From Macropodus opercularis (lineage: Eukaryota; Chordata; Actinopteri; Anabantiformes; Osphronemidae): DNA of 64,000 nt. The DNA is taken from positions 14,474,001 through 14,538,000 of the forward strand of contig CM061098.1 of NCBI GenBank assembly GCA_030770545.1. The letters are read 5' to 3'. Each line of letters begins with the position of its first letter. Within the stretch, counting starts at the first letter, position 1. Both the position numbers and the translations under genes were made by a program. Positions 24,001-36,480 of this stretch are shown here, piece after piece. The notes beneath the pieces are model-generated. The model was not told where the DNA came from and did not search any database. It was given only the letters and a program-made list of their open reading frames with translations.

Positions 24001-26787
24001 GTATGTAACAGGTGTAATCGGTGTGTGGAGTCACTGACCGGGACAAAATAAGACAATGAATTGTACCAGAGCAAAGTCTAAATGACACGATCATAGATAA
24101 TCGTCAGCAGAAACGTTTATATAACGTCACACAGTGAATGAACTAGATCAGCTCCATATCATTGAGGCTGCGTGTGCGCTGTGCAAACCATCAATAAAAA
24201 GCCATTACATCTCAACCACCCTGCCCATGTGCATCTCTCGGCTCTGTCTGCGCTCCCTGCTGGAGCCGTTTCCTTTGATGATTCCTTAAAAAGCCAATCG
24301 ACTGGTGCGTGAGATGGAGCCGTGCGTCCCAGAACGAGGAGCAGTAAAGCCCACAGCTCAACGCAGTATGTTTACTGGACTGAATCGGTTCTGATTGGTT
24401 CTTTATGTTTAGCTAATCGTAACGATTATTGCCTGTTTCTGTTTTAAGGCTGCATTGACTGTGTTTGTTGATTGGCCACAGATGGTTGGTTGGTTGTGCA
24501 AAGTCATCAAATTACTGAAAGTAACAACATTTCTTTGTTGTTCACTGGTGTGTATCCAGTGTGGTGTGACTTCAATTTCATCTGACATGACAGACAGATT
24601 GGAGGTCTCATAATACATAGAGAAATAAATTGTAAAATGATTTGGAAGAAGACTCTGAGATTTATTAAAGAAATCAAGTTCATATTGAGACATAATGTAA
24701 AAAAAACATCTGTATTTGGAATACATGTTTTTAAAGGTTTTTGTTATTACTGATGTAGTTGTAGTCAAGCAGAAAAGAGAAAGACATGCAGCAGAGTTCT
24801 AAGAGGCAATTTACACAAGTTTGACTAGATTTGTCACTAAACTGGCTAAAACCAGACCACGACGCTTGGCGAAATCTATTTTACTCTCTTAAATCTTCTT
24901 TATTACTAAATTCAGCCTCTTACAGGACTGTATAATGTAAGCAATGGCAAATCTAAAAGGCACAAAGTAATTCCTGCTGCTTTGAGTTAGCTTCTCCTCG
25001 CAGCACGTCCAACATCCAGACTGTGGAGGTCAGACAGACGCAGCAGGTTTTCCTCTCAAAGCTTATGTCAACGACCGCTTTCAGGCCGTACCGTCACCGT
25101 TGGAGACCGACTCTCCATGTATTCATCTGCTGCCCGAGACACGATGTAAACTAGATATACTGTGTCGTGTTGTGGCGATTTATTCACAACCTCTCAATGG
25201 TCAGTGTCAGTGGTTTAAAGAACAAATCTCAGTTGGCTGATTCCGTTTGTTTTCCCGTTTCCTGCCTCTGCCTGTCACTCGCCATTTCCTCACATCATAA
25301 CAGATAATAGGTAATAATTAGAATCGCTGGGTCTCCTATTTACGGTTTGTGAGCTCAAAAGGTTATTTTTTAAAAGTATAAGGTAGCGAAGAACTAATTC
25401 TGCTAATGAATCTTCCTCCGGATGGCAGCCTTGAGTCTGTGCACATACTTCACCTTTGTTGTTAGTTGGCGAAAAATCGGATGCATTTTCACTTAGCAAA
25501 TGCGTTTCATTTGCAGCACAACACATTTTAACCTTGATATCAAATATGAAATGGAAGCGGAAGGAACACAGAGTAATATTGTCACTAATCCCAACATTAA
25601 AATGTTGTTATCAACCTTGAAATTGATGCATTTTCATCTATTCTGAACATTGTCTGGAGTTTTCAGCCACACAGCGTCTAAATAACGGCACAGTTTTAAT
25701 ACTTTTAAACGCAGTGTCTTTACGTAGCATAAACAGAAGCCTTTGAATCCAACCATGTAATGACTGTGGTTCACGGCTGAATGGAACAGAGATGTAGTTG
25801 TTGAGCTTATTGTTCCTGTTGTGTTGCACTAAAAGCTGCAGCTTTTTGTTTCGCTCGTGTTGAATAAGCTGCTGAGAAAGCACCGTGCCAGGGGACTCAA
25901 GGAAAGCTTTTTTTTTTTTCCTACTCTGAGGTTACAAATTGTTTCCTATAAAGACTTCAGCTGAAATACCTTTTTTCACGGATGTCACCGTCCCCCCCCC
26001 AGCCCTTCAAGATCAAGTGTATCAGCTCAGCTCAAAAAATCACTTACACTAACTTGTCAATTATTAGATTAAAAATTTATGAAATAATCAAATGAGCCAA
26101 ATGAGACAAAATGAGCATAAAGCATTAAAACAGCCACATGTAGAATTTTGCAACAATGTAATATCTCAAATGAATTCCAATTCTTGTAAACCAACACAAT
26201 CATTAATTAAATGAAATAAATTAACTCTTTGGTCTTGGTCACTTCATCAGAACCTGAGCCTGAATGAAAGTCTCTTACGTCTGTTTGTGTTCATTTAATT
26301 ATCAGCAGACGTGTTTTAGCTGTTCCGAAGCTTTCGTTGTATCACATCATCTCCTGCCGGTGCAGGTGACGTGTCCCTCATCGTCTGAGGACGCCCATGA
26401 GTCGCACTAAAGGGATCTGGATCTTGAAGCGTCTGTAGATATTTTCAGTTCTTCCCTCTGTTTAACTCTCTTTAAAAGCCAATATGGCATGTAAATCATT
26501 TTACATTTTAGTATGGATCCTTTCGTTTTGGCTTCTCCTCCTCAGACTGTCTGACTCACCGCTGATCGCTCCACTGTTCGCTTATGTCCTTTCACACCTT
26601 TGCCTTTGATTTCTTGTCCTTTGCCTCCTTGAACTCTGCCACTCCTCCACCTTTCACCACCATCCACTCTGAGATATACATCCTCCTCTTCCTCTCCGCT
26701 CAATTCATCTCTCTCCCCCTTTCAGTCTTTTAATGTCAAAGACATTAAAGCCCTTTCCTGGAATGATAAATGTTTTATTAGGCCTCT

Positions 26788-26806
26788 CCCCCCCCCCCCC
26801 CCCCCC
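26788..26806. repeat. Poly-C run (19)
   Basis: A homopolymer of 19 C lies in a pyrimidine-rich stretch of intron 2. On the opposite strand it is a G run inside a purine-rich open frame that gives only Gly repeats. The assembled length may be inaccurate. Confidence 0.85.
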
Positions 26807-28354
26807 TCTCCCTCGCTCTCTGTCTCCCTTTTTGAAGAGTAAATACAAAGAGGAAGTGAAGGAAAAGTTCGTATCGCTGTCTCCCTCTTGACTCCATTTC
26901 CATATCTGTCAGTCTGCTCTTCCCTCCGCTGCGACCTCTCATCTGCACTCATCTCCACTCATCCCTCATCGCCGCTCCTCTTTCATCCAGTCTCTCCCTT
27001 TCACTCCTTCATCTTGCTTTACTGGAAACCAGCAGCTATGTGCACCAACGCAATATGTGGAGGAATGACTTATTTCTGCCTTTTAATAACAAAACTTTGC
27101 GCTGTGTCAACAAATGTCCTCAACAGGACAAATATCTTTCATCAAACCTTACAACACATTAAAGAGTAAGTGAGGTTAGTGCTTTGACTTAAAAAGGACC
27201 TAACTCTACTTACCCTGTTACTGAATCCTACATTTAGCCACTGGCTTGCAGATGATTGTATTTCCTGTGCTGTAGTAGCCTTGTGTCCTCTGGGACTGTG
27301 TGTGTGCTCCCTCTCTCTGGCCCCCCCCACGGCTGTGCTGCTGATTGCTCCTCCGTTCAGAAAAAATGGGTCACATTATGTGGGCTGCACCACGACACCT
27401 TCGCCTACCTTTTATCCAGGACAGCCGACTCATATCGCTCCATTAAACCTGCTGCTGACTAACGCCTGGGTTCGAGGGTAGTCCGTGACTCTTTGTGGCT
27501 CCAGATTTCGAATATTACAACAACTGGATATATTGCTGTGACATTTGAAAAAAACAAAACAACAACTGATGAGTCAAGTGTATTTAAAGAGCACATTTAA
27601 TTAAAGACCTGAGCAGAGGATCGACTGACGTTTCTTGTACCACGTTTTTCAGTTTCGTCACTTTAAATAAAAGCGCTGCATTCGCTGCTGTGCGCCAGCA
27701 ACAGATGTGAGTCGGACATGTAGCGCCCAAGCACAATTTCCACTCTCAGTGCAAAGGCCTACGCTGCCAAGGACCCCTCTTCCCTTATTGTGCACTCACA
27801 CATCCCCCTGCGTGATTTTCATGTTTGCGTCAAAATTTCGATATTTCTTGGCCGTGTTCCATTCAATCCTGGAAGCTTCACATATTTCCTTTCCAGCTTC
27901 ATTTGGGCCATAATTGCTCCGGCCTTGTCCATTACAGTTTTTTACGATTGCTAGACGACAGTGAGCACAACTGGAGATACATGTGCAAAACTCTAACTAC
28001 AGTCTGCTCTACCAAAAGTCACCTGAGCTGAACAGTTCACATCACCTGCAAAACTCATTCAAAGCAACACAACTCTAAACACATGGCTCAAAACAGCTCA
28101 GTGCAGCATAACACCATGCACAACGCTCACTGAGATAACACACATTGTCGCTCAGAACACACTGAGTGAAAAAACACTAACATCAAGCACCAATACAGAA
28201 AATACCAACTAAAACCTTTACAGTTGAAAGAATTTCAAAGAAAAGAGAAACATTCTGTCACATGATTTATTTAAATGTTTGGAACATAACAATTCTTTAC
28301 TAAGGTAAATGAAAATTAGCAGTTTGCTTCAATAGTTGTTAGTCATTTATGGAA

Positions 28355-28737
28355 TTACAGTAATGAGAAGAAAAAGGTAGAAACATACTCTATATACTGT
28401 AATTTGATCAAATAATTGAGGGGCTGATCCTGCCTCCCTCTAGCATCAGGCCACAGGTTTTCACCAACATCACATCTAACGTTCTCTCTTGCCATGAATC
28501 TGGGGAAGAACCTCATCCATCCCTGGATCCTCTGGACTCGTGTCCTCACATCCGGCACTGTAACTGTAACATGGCTTCCAGAAGAGACATTTGGTCATGT
28601 GGGTGGTGATCAAACACTTTCCACCTCCAGGCAGAGAAAACCTCCTCTATTGGGTTGAGGAAGGGTGAATATGCAGGCAGGTACAAAACTTGCCACCTTC
28701 TCCCTCCATGAACCCGTCTTCCTTGATCCATTTCCAA
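28355..28737 (-). pseudogene. Transposase C-terminal remnant in copy B
   Basis: On the minus strand, 28737-28546 encodes a 63-codon open frame with LPAYSPFLNPIEEVFSAWRW and ends at the same stop as copy A (after QCRM). The continuing segment GWMRFFPRFMAREN and CDVGENLWPDARGRQD lies in another frame at 28558-28355. NPIEE carries the third catalytic Glu of the DDE triad; the first two acidic residues are absent. The shared stop and frame change show that the break predates the separation of the two copies. Confidence 0.8.
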
Positions 28738-28759
28738 AATTACTCTTTCTGAGCTCTAC

Positions 28760-28760
28760 C

Positions 28761-28798
<38 letters not shown>

Positions 28799-28807
28799 TA
28801 TATATGC

Positions 28808-28846
<39 letters not shown>

Positions 28847-28858
28847 GGGGGGGGGGGC
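28760..28858. repeat. AT/AC/GT/poly-G tract inside transposon copy B
   Basis: Alternating TA, CA, TA, TG and a G run make a purine-pyrimidine alternating, partly self-complementary stretch. It is the longer counterpart of the tract in copy A. Confidence 0.85.
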
Positions 28859-29775
28859 ACTAACAAGTCTAAAACAAATCACCTGTTTAGCCTTTCAGCT
28901 GAAACTGCAATCAGCAGTGTTTGAAAGGCTCAGGGTTGAAATCTATTCCATTTTGAATGTGTGGTTCACAGTTTTGACAGCAGTGTGTTAGCATTTGCAA
29001 AAAGTGCTGTAAATCCATAGTGTTGTGCAGGTTGTGGTTAAAGTCATGGGATAAGTGTGTAGAGTTTTGAAAACTGTGTTCAAGCAATGAAAAATGAACT
29101 AGAGTTTGGTCCACATGAACTGATGCTGTGCAGACTGTAGTTAGAGTTTTGCACATGTGACTTCAGTTGTGCCCACTGTCGTCTAGCAATCGTAAAAAAC
29201 TGTAATACTCAAGCACAAAAACCCGGGAGACGGCACACTCAGAGCAGCTCTACGCCATTTCCTCCATTTGCCTCAGTTATCCTTTTAGGCTATGGGGACA
29301 TGTGATTGGTATGCAGGCTAGGCCAAGACTAATGATGCGTGGAGCTGTAGCCTCTGGTTAGACGTCACGGACCAGAGGAAACCAGCCAGGCGCTTGTGTA
29401 CGCCGCTCCACGCTGCTCTAATCGGTCATCCCCCGAAACATTAAGCCCGTCAAAGTGGGTAATGGATTGGCCCAATTAACATAGAGCTTTGATGGAGAAC
29501 GCACCTGTTTAGACATCCAACTCCTACGCATCTTTCATTTACCTCGTAGCTTGTCTGGGAGATTCTCTTATCAAGGTGAATGCAATTTAATTTGGAAGCG
29601 GAGCCTCCCCGCCGTCGACAGACAATTACAGTTTAGTGATTATTCTGAGTAACGGCGCCGGGAACAGCTTTACTCAGACAAAAGAGCCGAAATAATGGCT
29701 TACAAGCACTTCACTCACATTTTCAAAAAGGCTCTGCCCAGCCTTGTTCTCCACCCTCACTATGTTGAATCTACC

Positions 29776-29777
<2 letters not shown>

Positions 29778-29832
<55 letters not shown>
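29778..29832. repeat. (GT)n microsatellite
   Basis: About 27 uninterrupted GT units lie in intron 2. Open frames of Cys-Val (plus) or His-Thr (minus) across it are artefacts. Confidence 0.95.
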
Positions 29833-29835
<3 letters not shown>

Positions 29836-29945
29836 TGCTGTTTTATTGTGTTTGACCCTGGAGTTCAAGGACAGTCTTGTATGTGTTGCCTCTGGCTGCT
29901 CCTGTCTGTACCCAAGTGGTGTTTATTTAAGGAGCTCATCTACCA

Positions 29946-29994
29946 ACACACACATACACACACACCCCACACACACACACACACACACACATAG
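29946..29994. repeat. (AC)n microsatellite, interrupted
   Basis: CA units interrupted by tac and cccc lie about 115 bp downstream of the (GT)27 tract. The two are complementary dinucleotide repeats and could pair as a hairpin. Confidence 0.85.
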
Positions 29995-31537
29995 CTTAAC
30001 CTTGTGCTCTGAAACACATCACCCCCAGTTCCACGCAGATAAAAAAAAACTCTGTCTGGAGTTTCTGTCGTCTGTTTCTAATAATAATACAGACACACAC
30101 ACACACAGTCCTGAAGCTCACAGTATGTCCTGCCTCCTATCCAGCTGGATTAATTACTCTCCTCCCCGCCTGTGATCCCTGAGAGCGTCTGAGCCGTGTT
30201 AGCCGGCCTGTGCCTCTAGCTGGTGGGCACGGAGATGGCAGCGCTCACCCATTCATCACCGTGACTTTGGGAGGGGAGGCACGAGGGACGGCGTGCGTGG
30301 GCGAGTTACAATAAAAGCGAGGGAGAGGGTAAAAGTCAAGGTGAGAGGAAGGTGATGGGAGAAGGGGAGAAGAAAAAGCCAGGTCTCCCCTGACCAAGGC
30401 CCTGATTAAAAATTTAAAGTGTTGCTGTTCCACTGGTTCCAGGGGTGCAGACTATAATGTATGGATTGCTGAGGTGATCCTCAAGAGGAAGAGGAGGAAG
30501 AGGGGTGAGGGGTGAGCTGGCTGGGGAGGAGGAGGATAGGATTAGGAATGAGACACAGCTTTACCTGGAGATAAGGTAGCGCAGCGCGGGGACTCTTCCC
30601 CATTGTTTCCCCCCCTTCAAAAGTGTTGTCACATTCATTTTTTATTCTGCTGCAGACGTCTTTTTCACAGCAGAGGGATGAAGGTTGGGGTGGAAGGGAC
30701 GAGAGGGAGAGGGAGAAGAGGGCAGCACTGAAGGTTAGAGGAGCTCTAATTAATGGAGGCGAAAAGGAAAGCGAAGACAGACGAGAGAAAGACAAACTGT
30801 GCAGCATAAATGTGTGTCTGTGTGTGTTTGTGTGTGTGTTGTCCTTTGATCAACCCAGGAACTTGTCATGGTGTTTGTGAGCCCTATTGGGCCTTTGCGT
30901 GTCTCATTTGTGTTCTGGTGACTGAGGCTTACACTGTGCAAAACTGGCATCAACCATTAACCAAGTGCGAATGTGTGTCTGTGTGTGTGTGTGCGTGTGT
31001 GCAAAGGGGCAAACAAGGGAGTCCTGTTCTGCTCGTGGGATGAGAGGGATGCGAGAGGAGGATGATGTGGTGAGAAGCAGAGCGTTAGGTGGGAGAGGTT
31101 TGTCTCAGCCATTCAGGCAGCGTAGGTGTTTGTCTTTCATCTCCTCTCTCCCACAAACAACAAAGAAGCTCAGAAAGTCCCCCCCCCCCCCCAATCATGT
31201 ACAATACCCTCTCTTATCTCTCCTATTTATAGAGGCACAGGTAGGGAGGTGCCATACATTTTGCAGCGTTATCTAATTAGGTTAGTTGTTTACCAACAAA
31301 CTCGAGAAAGAAAACACAGCTCAGAAAGTCGACTGTACGAACAAACAGCGGTAGGCGAACGCAACGCGGCGATCTGACAGCAGAGGAGGAAAGAAGGCTG
31401 TGGGAAAAGTGGCTTCAGCCGACAGGAGGTTTGTGATTCCTGCTGTGGAAAAGGCGGAGGAGGTAATTAGTGCAGCTACTGATTGAACATCCCTCCCGCA
31501 AAGAAAAGAAAACAGAGACATCGGAGGAAAGATCAAC

Positions 31538-31567
31538 TGGACCTGACCTGACCTGACCTGACCTGAC
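31538..31567. repeat. (CTGAC)n short tandem repeat
   Basis: Five or so pentamer units (acctgacctgacctgacc and onward) lie in intron 2. No other feature is visible. Confidence 0.85.
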
Positions 31568-34058
31568 TCGTGTAAGTGTCCGGCGTCTGCATCTTTGTCT
31601 CTCTGCTGCCCTCAGTTGAAGATTTTTATTTCGTGGTCCGTTTTATTTTCCCTCCGCTGTCTTCTTAAAGTGTTCTCACCTCGATGGACTTCAACGTGAA
31701 GATGGGGTCACTAATAATGATGATTTTCAGGAGATGTGGTTGGCTGTCATTTGTCATTAGTCACGTGTCAGCTCTCTGCTCGAGAACATTATTTGCATCC
31801 AGATTAAAGAGCCTCAGTTATTATTCTCCTCTTCTTGGTCTTTTGGTTAGGAAATTAATTGTTTCTCTCCTTTGTTTCCTGAATCTCAGGACATATGGCG
31901 TAGGCACGAGGGGCGTCGTGAACCTTCTTTACTGGACACAGCGCCGCATCGGTGTTTAGCTGAATCACAGTCACGCAAAAATAAATATTGCGTTTCATCA
32001 TGTCCAGCAACATGGCTCTGGCAACCGAGGCCAATTTTGTTTCGTCTTTGTGCTTTTGGCGTGACTTCATTCAGCTGCTGGTCAGTGAAGTTGGTTTCAG
32101 CTCAGTTAATTAATCCCACTGGTCACATTTGTAGCAGTTATTATCATACAACAGATTAACATAGCAACTTTGTCAGATTTTAAAACAACATTGTTTCTGT
32201 AGCCACGTGCAATTTATGGATCATTTGCGTATATCAAAAAGATCTTAAATGATGATAAAACTGACATATTCTGTCACTGTCCAAATATATTCCTGGAGTC
32301 TAGTTAGCGTTATCTAGCATAGGACCTACAGTGAGAGCAGTTCTCGCTCACTGTTGTGACGTACATGATGAAAGCTGCGAACATAAGCAGATCAGACGCC
32401 CGCTTAGATCCTGAAAAGTTGGGATGGATGAAATCAAGTCTGTCTCCATTTTCTCCACAGTTCACTGCAGCAGATAAACAAAACATTGGCTTTTTTGCTG
32501 GTTTGTGTGCTGTTTTATTTTATTATTTTGTGGTTGATTTGATACTTTCTCCGGTTACTAGCTCTTAAATCATCCCTTCATAATTATTATACATGCAGGT
32601 GTGGCAGTATTAATAATAATAGTCGTAGTAGTAGATATTTCCAACCAAAGTAAACTAGAGTCAATCCCTTGAGAAGCGCCGTCTGTTGTGTCAAATATCT
32701 TTGCGTAACACGCTGATGTCTGAATCAAGCGTCTCCCCCTGCCGTGCTCTCCCAGCGTGTCATTTTACAACTCTTTGCTACTGTACCTGTTCATGTGTTT
32801 CTGCATTTCACGCCGAGCGTCATTCTTGCATCACCGTATCTGAATGCAGAAAAAAGTCTGAACACGAGGAGTTAAGCGATCCACGATTACGGCTGTTGCA
32901 AAAGAAAAGGTGAAGTAAAATGAGCCTGATGCTCGCGTGTGATCACGACAGACACACTGTCACTGACGGGAACAGGATTGAACTCAGACGACGGAGCGCT
33001 GACGCCTCGCACCAATGAGGTCGTGGCCCTTCTAGTGTGTCCAGGTTAGCGTGTTGTCCCCGTGCCTGTGTGGGTTCGATGCGATCGGTTGTCTGTCTCT
33101 ATATTTCAGCCCTGTGAGAAAGCTACAAATGACTTCTGAATTATGAATTTTAAACGAACCTGTAAAATGCTGTCTTAGCCGATTCTCTGTCTTTGTTTCT
33201 CTCGTTTCGCTTTTGTGGCACGATCAGGGATTCTTCCAGTTTACACTTAAAACAACGGTACATTAATGCATTCTCTGTCATCTTCTGAAGTCTGGCTTTG
33301 TGAGCTGTCTTCCTCTTTGCACTCGTTGCTCGACTTGTTGCCGTCTCCCAGCGTTTCCTTTGTTTTCGGAGACAGCTGCCTCTCCGATGCTCTCTCTGCG
33401 CTTTATCTCTATTCTCTTAACTTTCCTCGTTTTTAGTGTTTTTTCTCCATCGATCTGTCAAACGCTGTTGTTAAATCAGCACAGATCAATGCCTGCATCC
33501 TCTTTTTAGTAGCCTCTGGCTATGTCAGTTATGTCCTGCTGATCTTTTTCCTCCTTGGCCACGTGAGCTTCACGCCTGTGTGTGCAGTCCTGATTCCTCT
33601 CTGCTCAGTGACAGCTGTGCATGAAGCAACAGCCTGTTGAACTGCAAGGATACAATTTTGCCTTCCCCCCCTTTTTTAATGTTCCTTTCTGCCAGCAACA
33701 AAAAGCCCAGCTAGAGTCTTTCTCCACTGACCTTATACCAGATGGTATAAAAGCTTCACATTTCAGTTTTCTACATCAAAGCAATTACTCTCTGAGGCCA
33801 AACTTGGCTGACAAATTTAAGAGAAAAGTTTAAATGTTCCTAAAAATTGGTGTATTAATGTTGAATCCATTTTTTTAAGTTAACACTCTTTGGCCCATGA
33901 AGCACAGCACACGCTGATTCTGTGTTTTGAGTTGCATTTGCTCCCATGTTGTCACAAAAAGATACAGCAAACACTGAAACCCTTACTCTGCACTCTGCAG
34001 TTCTATAATGAAACTGTCATTGATGTCCTCCTTCAACCCTCAGGGGTTCAGGCAGTCA

Positions 34059-34061
<3 letters not shown>

Positions 34062-34105
<44 letters not shown>
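34062..34105. repeat. (AC)n microsatellite
   Basis: About 22 perfect AC units lie in intron 2. Confidence 0.95.
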
Positions 34106-34106
<1 letters not shown>

Positions 34107-36368
34107 GTGTAACTTAAACCACATCATGTACTGCGTTAAATTAAAGTTTCATACACTAGAATATGAAATAACACTTGCAACTGACTAATCTTAGCGCTGG
34201 CTTTTACTCTTTCACTTCATTTGATTCATTTCATTTTCAGGGAGCTATCTGCAAGAATAATCCATTTTAAATCTGATAAAACAGGGAAAGTCAATGAGAG
34301 ACACTGTGGAAACAAAGGAGATTCCAATACAACAGATATACAGATACAGATAAGCTAAGGAAAATTACAGCTGATGACGTGGTGAAAGATATGGGACCAC
34401 ACATCAGCTGACATGAGCCCCAACATTCTTACTGACGAAGCCAAAATGAACCTAAAGCGAGTGGAAGGTAGGTCAAGATGTGGAGGAGGAAAACGGCTGC
34501 TCACGAACACGTGAAGCATGTGTGTGGCTGTTTCCAGATGATTCACGCTGTAGTTCCCACGCTGACGATGGCAGCAGCAGAATGAAGTCAGAGGTGTACA
34601 GATCGGCTTTTATCCGCTAATTTAGGGAGAAATGCACCAAACACATAAAAACAGTGGGGAAAATGCTAAATGACCTCAAAGACCACCATGTGAAGCCTCG
34701 TACCACCGGCCTCTCTGACCTTCATGAAATTCAGCGTGTATTAATTAAAAGTTTCCCTGGTCTCGCGCTCATTGCTTTGCGTTTGGCACAAACATGCTTC
34801 TACGTCCTTTGCAAGGTCTCAGAGCGTGGGGTAATCAGTGTAATGTAACATTTAATATTAACCTAATTAAAGTCTCACTGACTCAAACACTATATTTACA
34901 TGCTTCTTTTTTTTTAACCCGTACGCTGAAAGCTGGTTGCCTGCAGTTCGGCTGCAGTCGACTGAGGCAGCAGCCATTCCAGCCGCCCCTCCCTCTCTCT
35001 ATTCCACTTCTCTATCACACACTGTGCACCCATCTGTTTCAAAAACTTCAAAACCGCTTCGTGTCCCTTTGCTGCTGTTCTTTTTGTACTGTAAGTGTTC
35101 TTCCGTTCAGTCCATTACTCTTTTATGTCTCGTGAACCCAACTTCAAAAAGACAACACCGCTTTCCTTGCTATTTAAGCATTTCGCCACGCTGCAACGCA
35201 AATACTCCTTGTGTGCCATTTGTTCTCTGTTTGAGAGGGAGCCGTGCAGAATAAATCAGTGCATGGGCGCCTGAAAGATAGATGCAGGGTGAATGAGTGG
35301 GAGTGCGTTCACCCTAAACCACACGATCTACTTAGAGATGCATATTGGATTAATAGGGCTTGGATGCTTGATTTGGATGGGAGCGCTCAAGCTGCGTTAG
35401 TCGTGACCTCTCTCATCTCTGCTCCACTCTGGATGGAATCGCATCCTCACATCACAGCCCTGGAGAGCAACAAGAGCCGCGCGCTTGTTTGTGCGACGGT
35501 CTGGGTTGTGTGTCCGCCCTCTCTGTCTGTCTCCCCCCGTGGGCCTGCTGGAAATGAATCCATTATTAGCCTTTCTCTCAAGTATCACGTTCCTGAGCGG
35601 TAGGGTTCCTCTGAGTGCGCGCATGTGTCCGCTGTATGTGTGTTTTGTCTGCCAGGTGAGTGTTTGATTGGGGTGTCAGGTTTCTCCTCTCGTCCGTGGC
35701 TGAGTTTTGGCGAGAGGTGTGCGATGTGTCTCGCAGCTCTGGCACAGCTTGACTCCGGCTGCCTTTGAATGTGGCTTCAAAGTCTGCATCGCTGAATGTT
35801 TCTCCCCACACGAGCTGGCACTATTCACCACTGACCCCCCCCCCTTCCTCCTTCTCTTCCTCCTCATCCTCACCCCCCTCCCAGCTCTCTGTTGTGTGTT
35901 TCTACTTCATTTTTGTCCTCATGTCCTTCCCACCTCACTGTGCTCTCTTTTTCGCGGTGCACCCTGTCCTCCAACATCGTCTGTTTCCTGGTACGCGACT
36001 CACCTTTGACCTCTGTGAGGACTGTGGCACCAGAGATCAATGGAGTCAATGGTGAAAAGCAGAAATGTGGAGGCAGAGGAAGCAGTCTGGCATATTGTGT
36101 ATCAGCAAGAACAGCAATATTGGTCTTAGTGTGTTTGTGTGTTCCTGGTTATTATGTAGATATAGAAAGACTTTTGGATGTGGTTTATTGCTTTTGGATT
36201 TATTTTCCAATTACTTAGAAGGAAATGATGTGTTTTATATTTATATTTGAGTATTCATGAGGAATTTCATAAAACCTACTGAATCAAAATTGAAGCCCAA
36301 AGGATTCTTAATAAACGTAAATAAACGTCTGTAATTGCTCAAATGCTGCCATCACTCACCACTGTCTT

Positions 36369-36480
36369 ATATATACACATATATATATATATATACACAC
36401 ACATATATATGTATGTATATATATATATATGTGTGTGTGTATATACACATACATATATATATATGTATGTATATATATAT
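36369..36480. repeat. Palindromic TA/CA/TG alternating tract
   Basis: Blocks of (TA)n, (CA)n, (TA)n, (TG)n and again (TA)n alternate so that the CA block pairs with the TG block. The whole stretch could fold into a hairpin. Open frames here are strings of Tyr, Ile, Val, Cys, Thr and His and are not genes. Confidence 0.9.

Larger units (their letters stand above)
27935..29202 (-). mobile_element. Tc1/mariner-IS630-like DNA transposon, copy B (defective, inverted)
   Basis: This 1,268-bp copy is the same element as copy A in reverse orientation. The 73-bp terminal repeats are at 27935-28007 and 29130-29202, flanked by TA at 27933-27934 and 29203-29204. It carries the same internal C-run/AC/AT microsatellite (about 28760-28858) and the same transposase remnant. 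Near 28915-28942 it has about 25 bp (read on the minus strand as ttcaaccctgagcctttcaa and onward) that copy A lacks. The two copies are otherwise very similar by eye, so the family was active fairly recently. The flanking sequence differs from that of copy A. Confidence 0.9.

Noticed and set aside
28665..28991. 108-codon plus-strand open frame with Tyr-Ile and Thr-His repeats
   Set aside because: It runs across the microsatellite of transposon copy B, opposite the transposase remnant.
33035..33085. Fragment resembling the 5' side of a fish LINE tail (gtccccgtgcctgtgtgggt)
   Set aside because: The match is only about 40 bp and lacks the rest of the consensus; too short to call.
35244..35603. 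119-codon plus-strand open frame
   Set aside because: No recognisable domain, no splice or promoter context, and ordinary intron composition; most likely chance.
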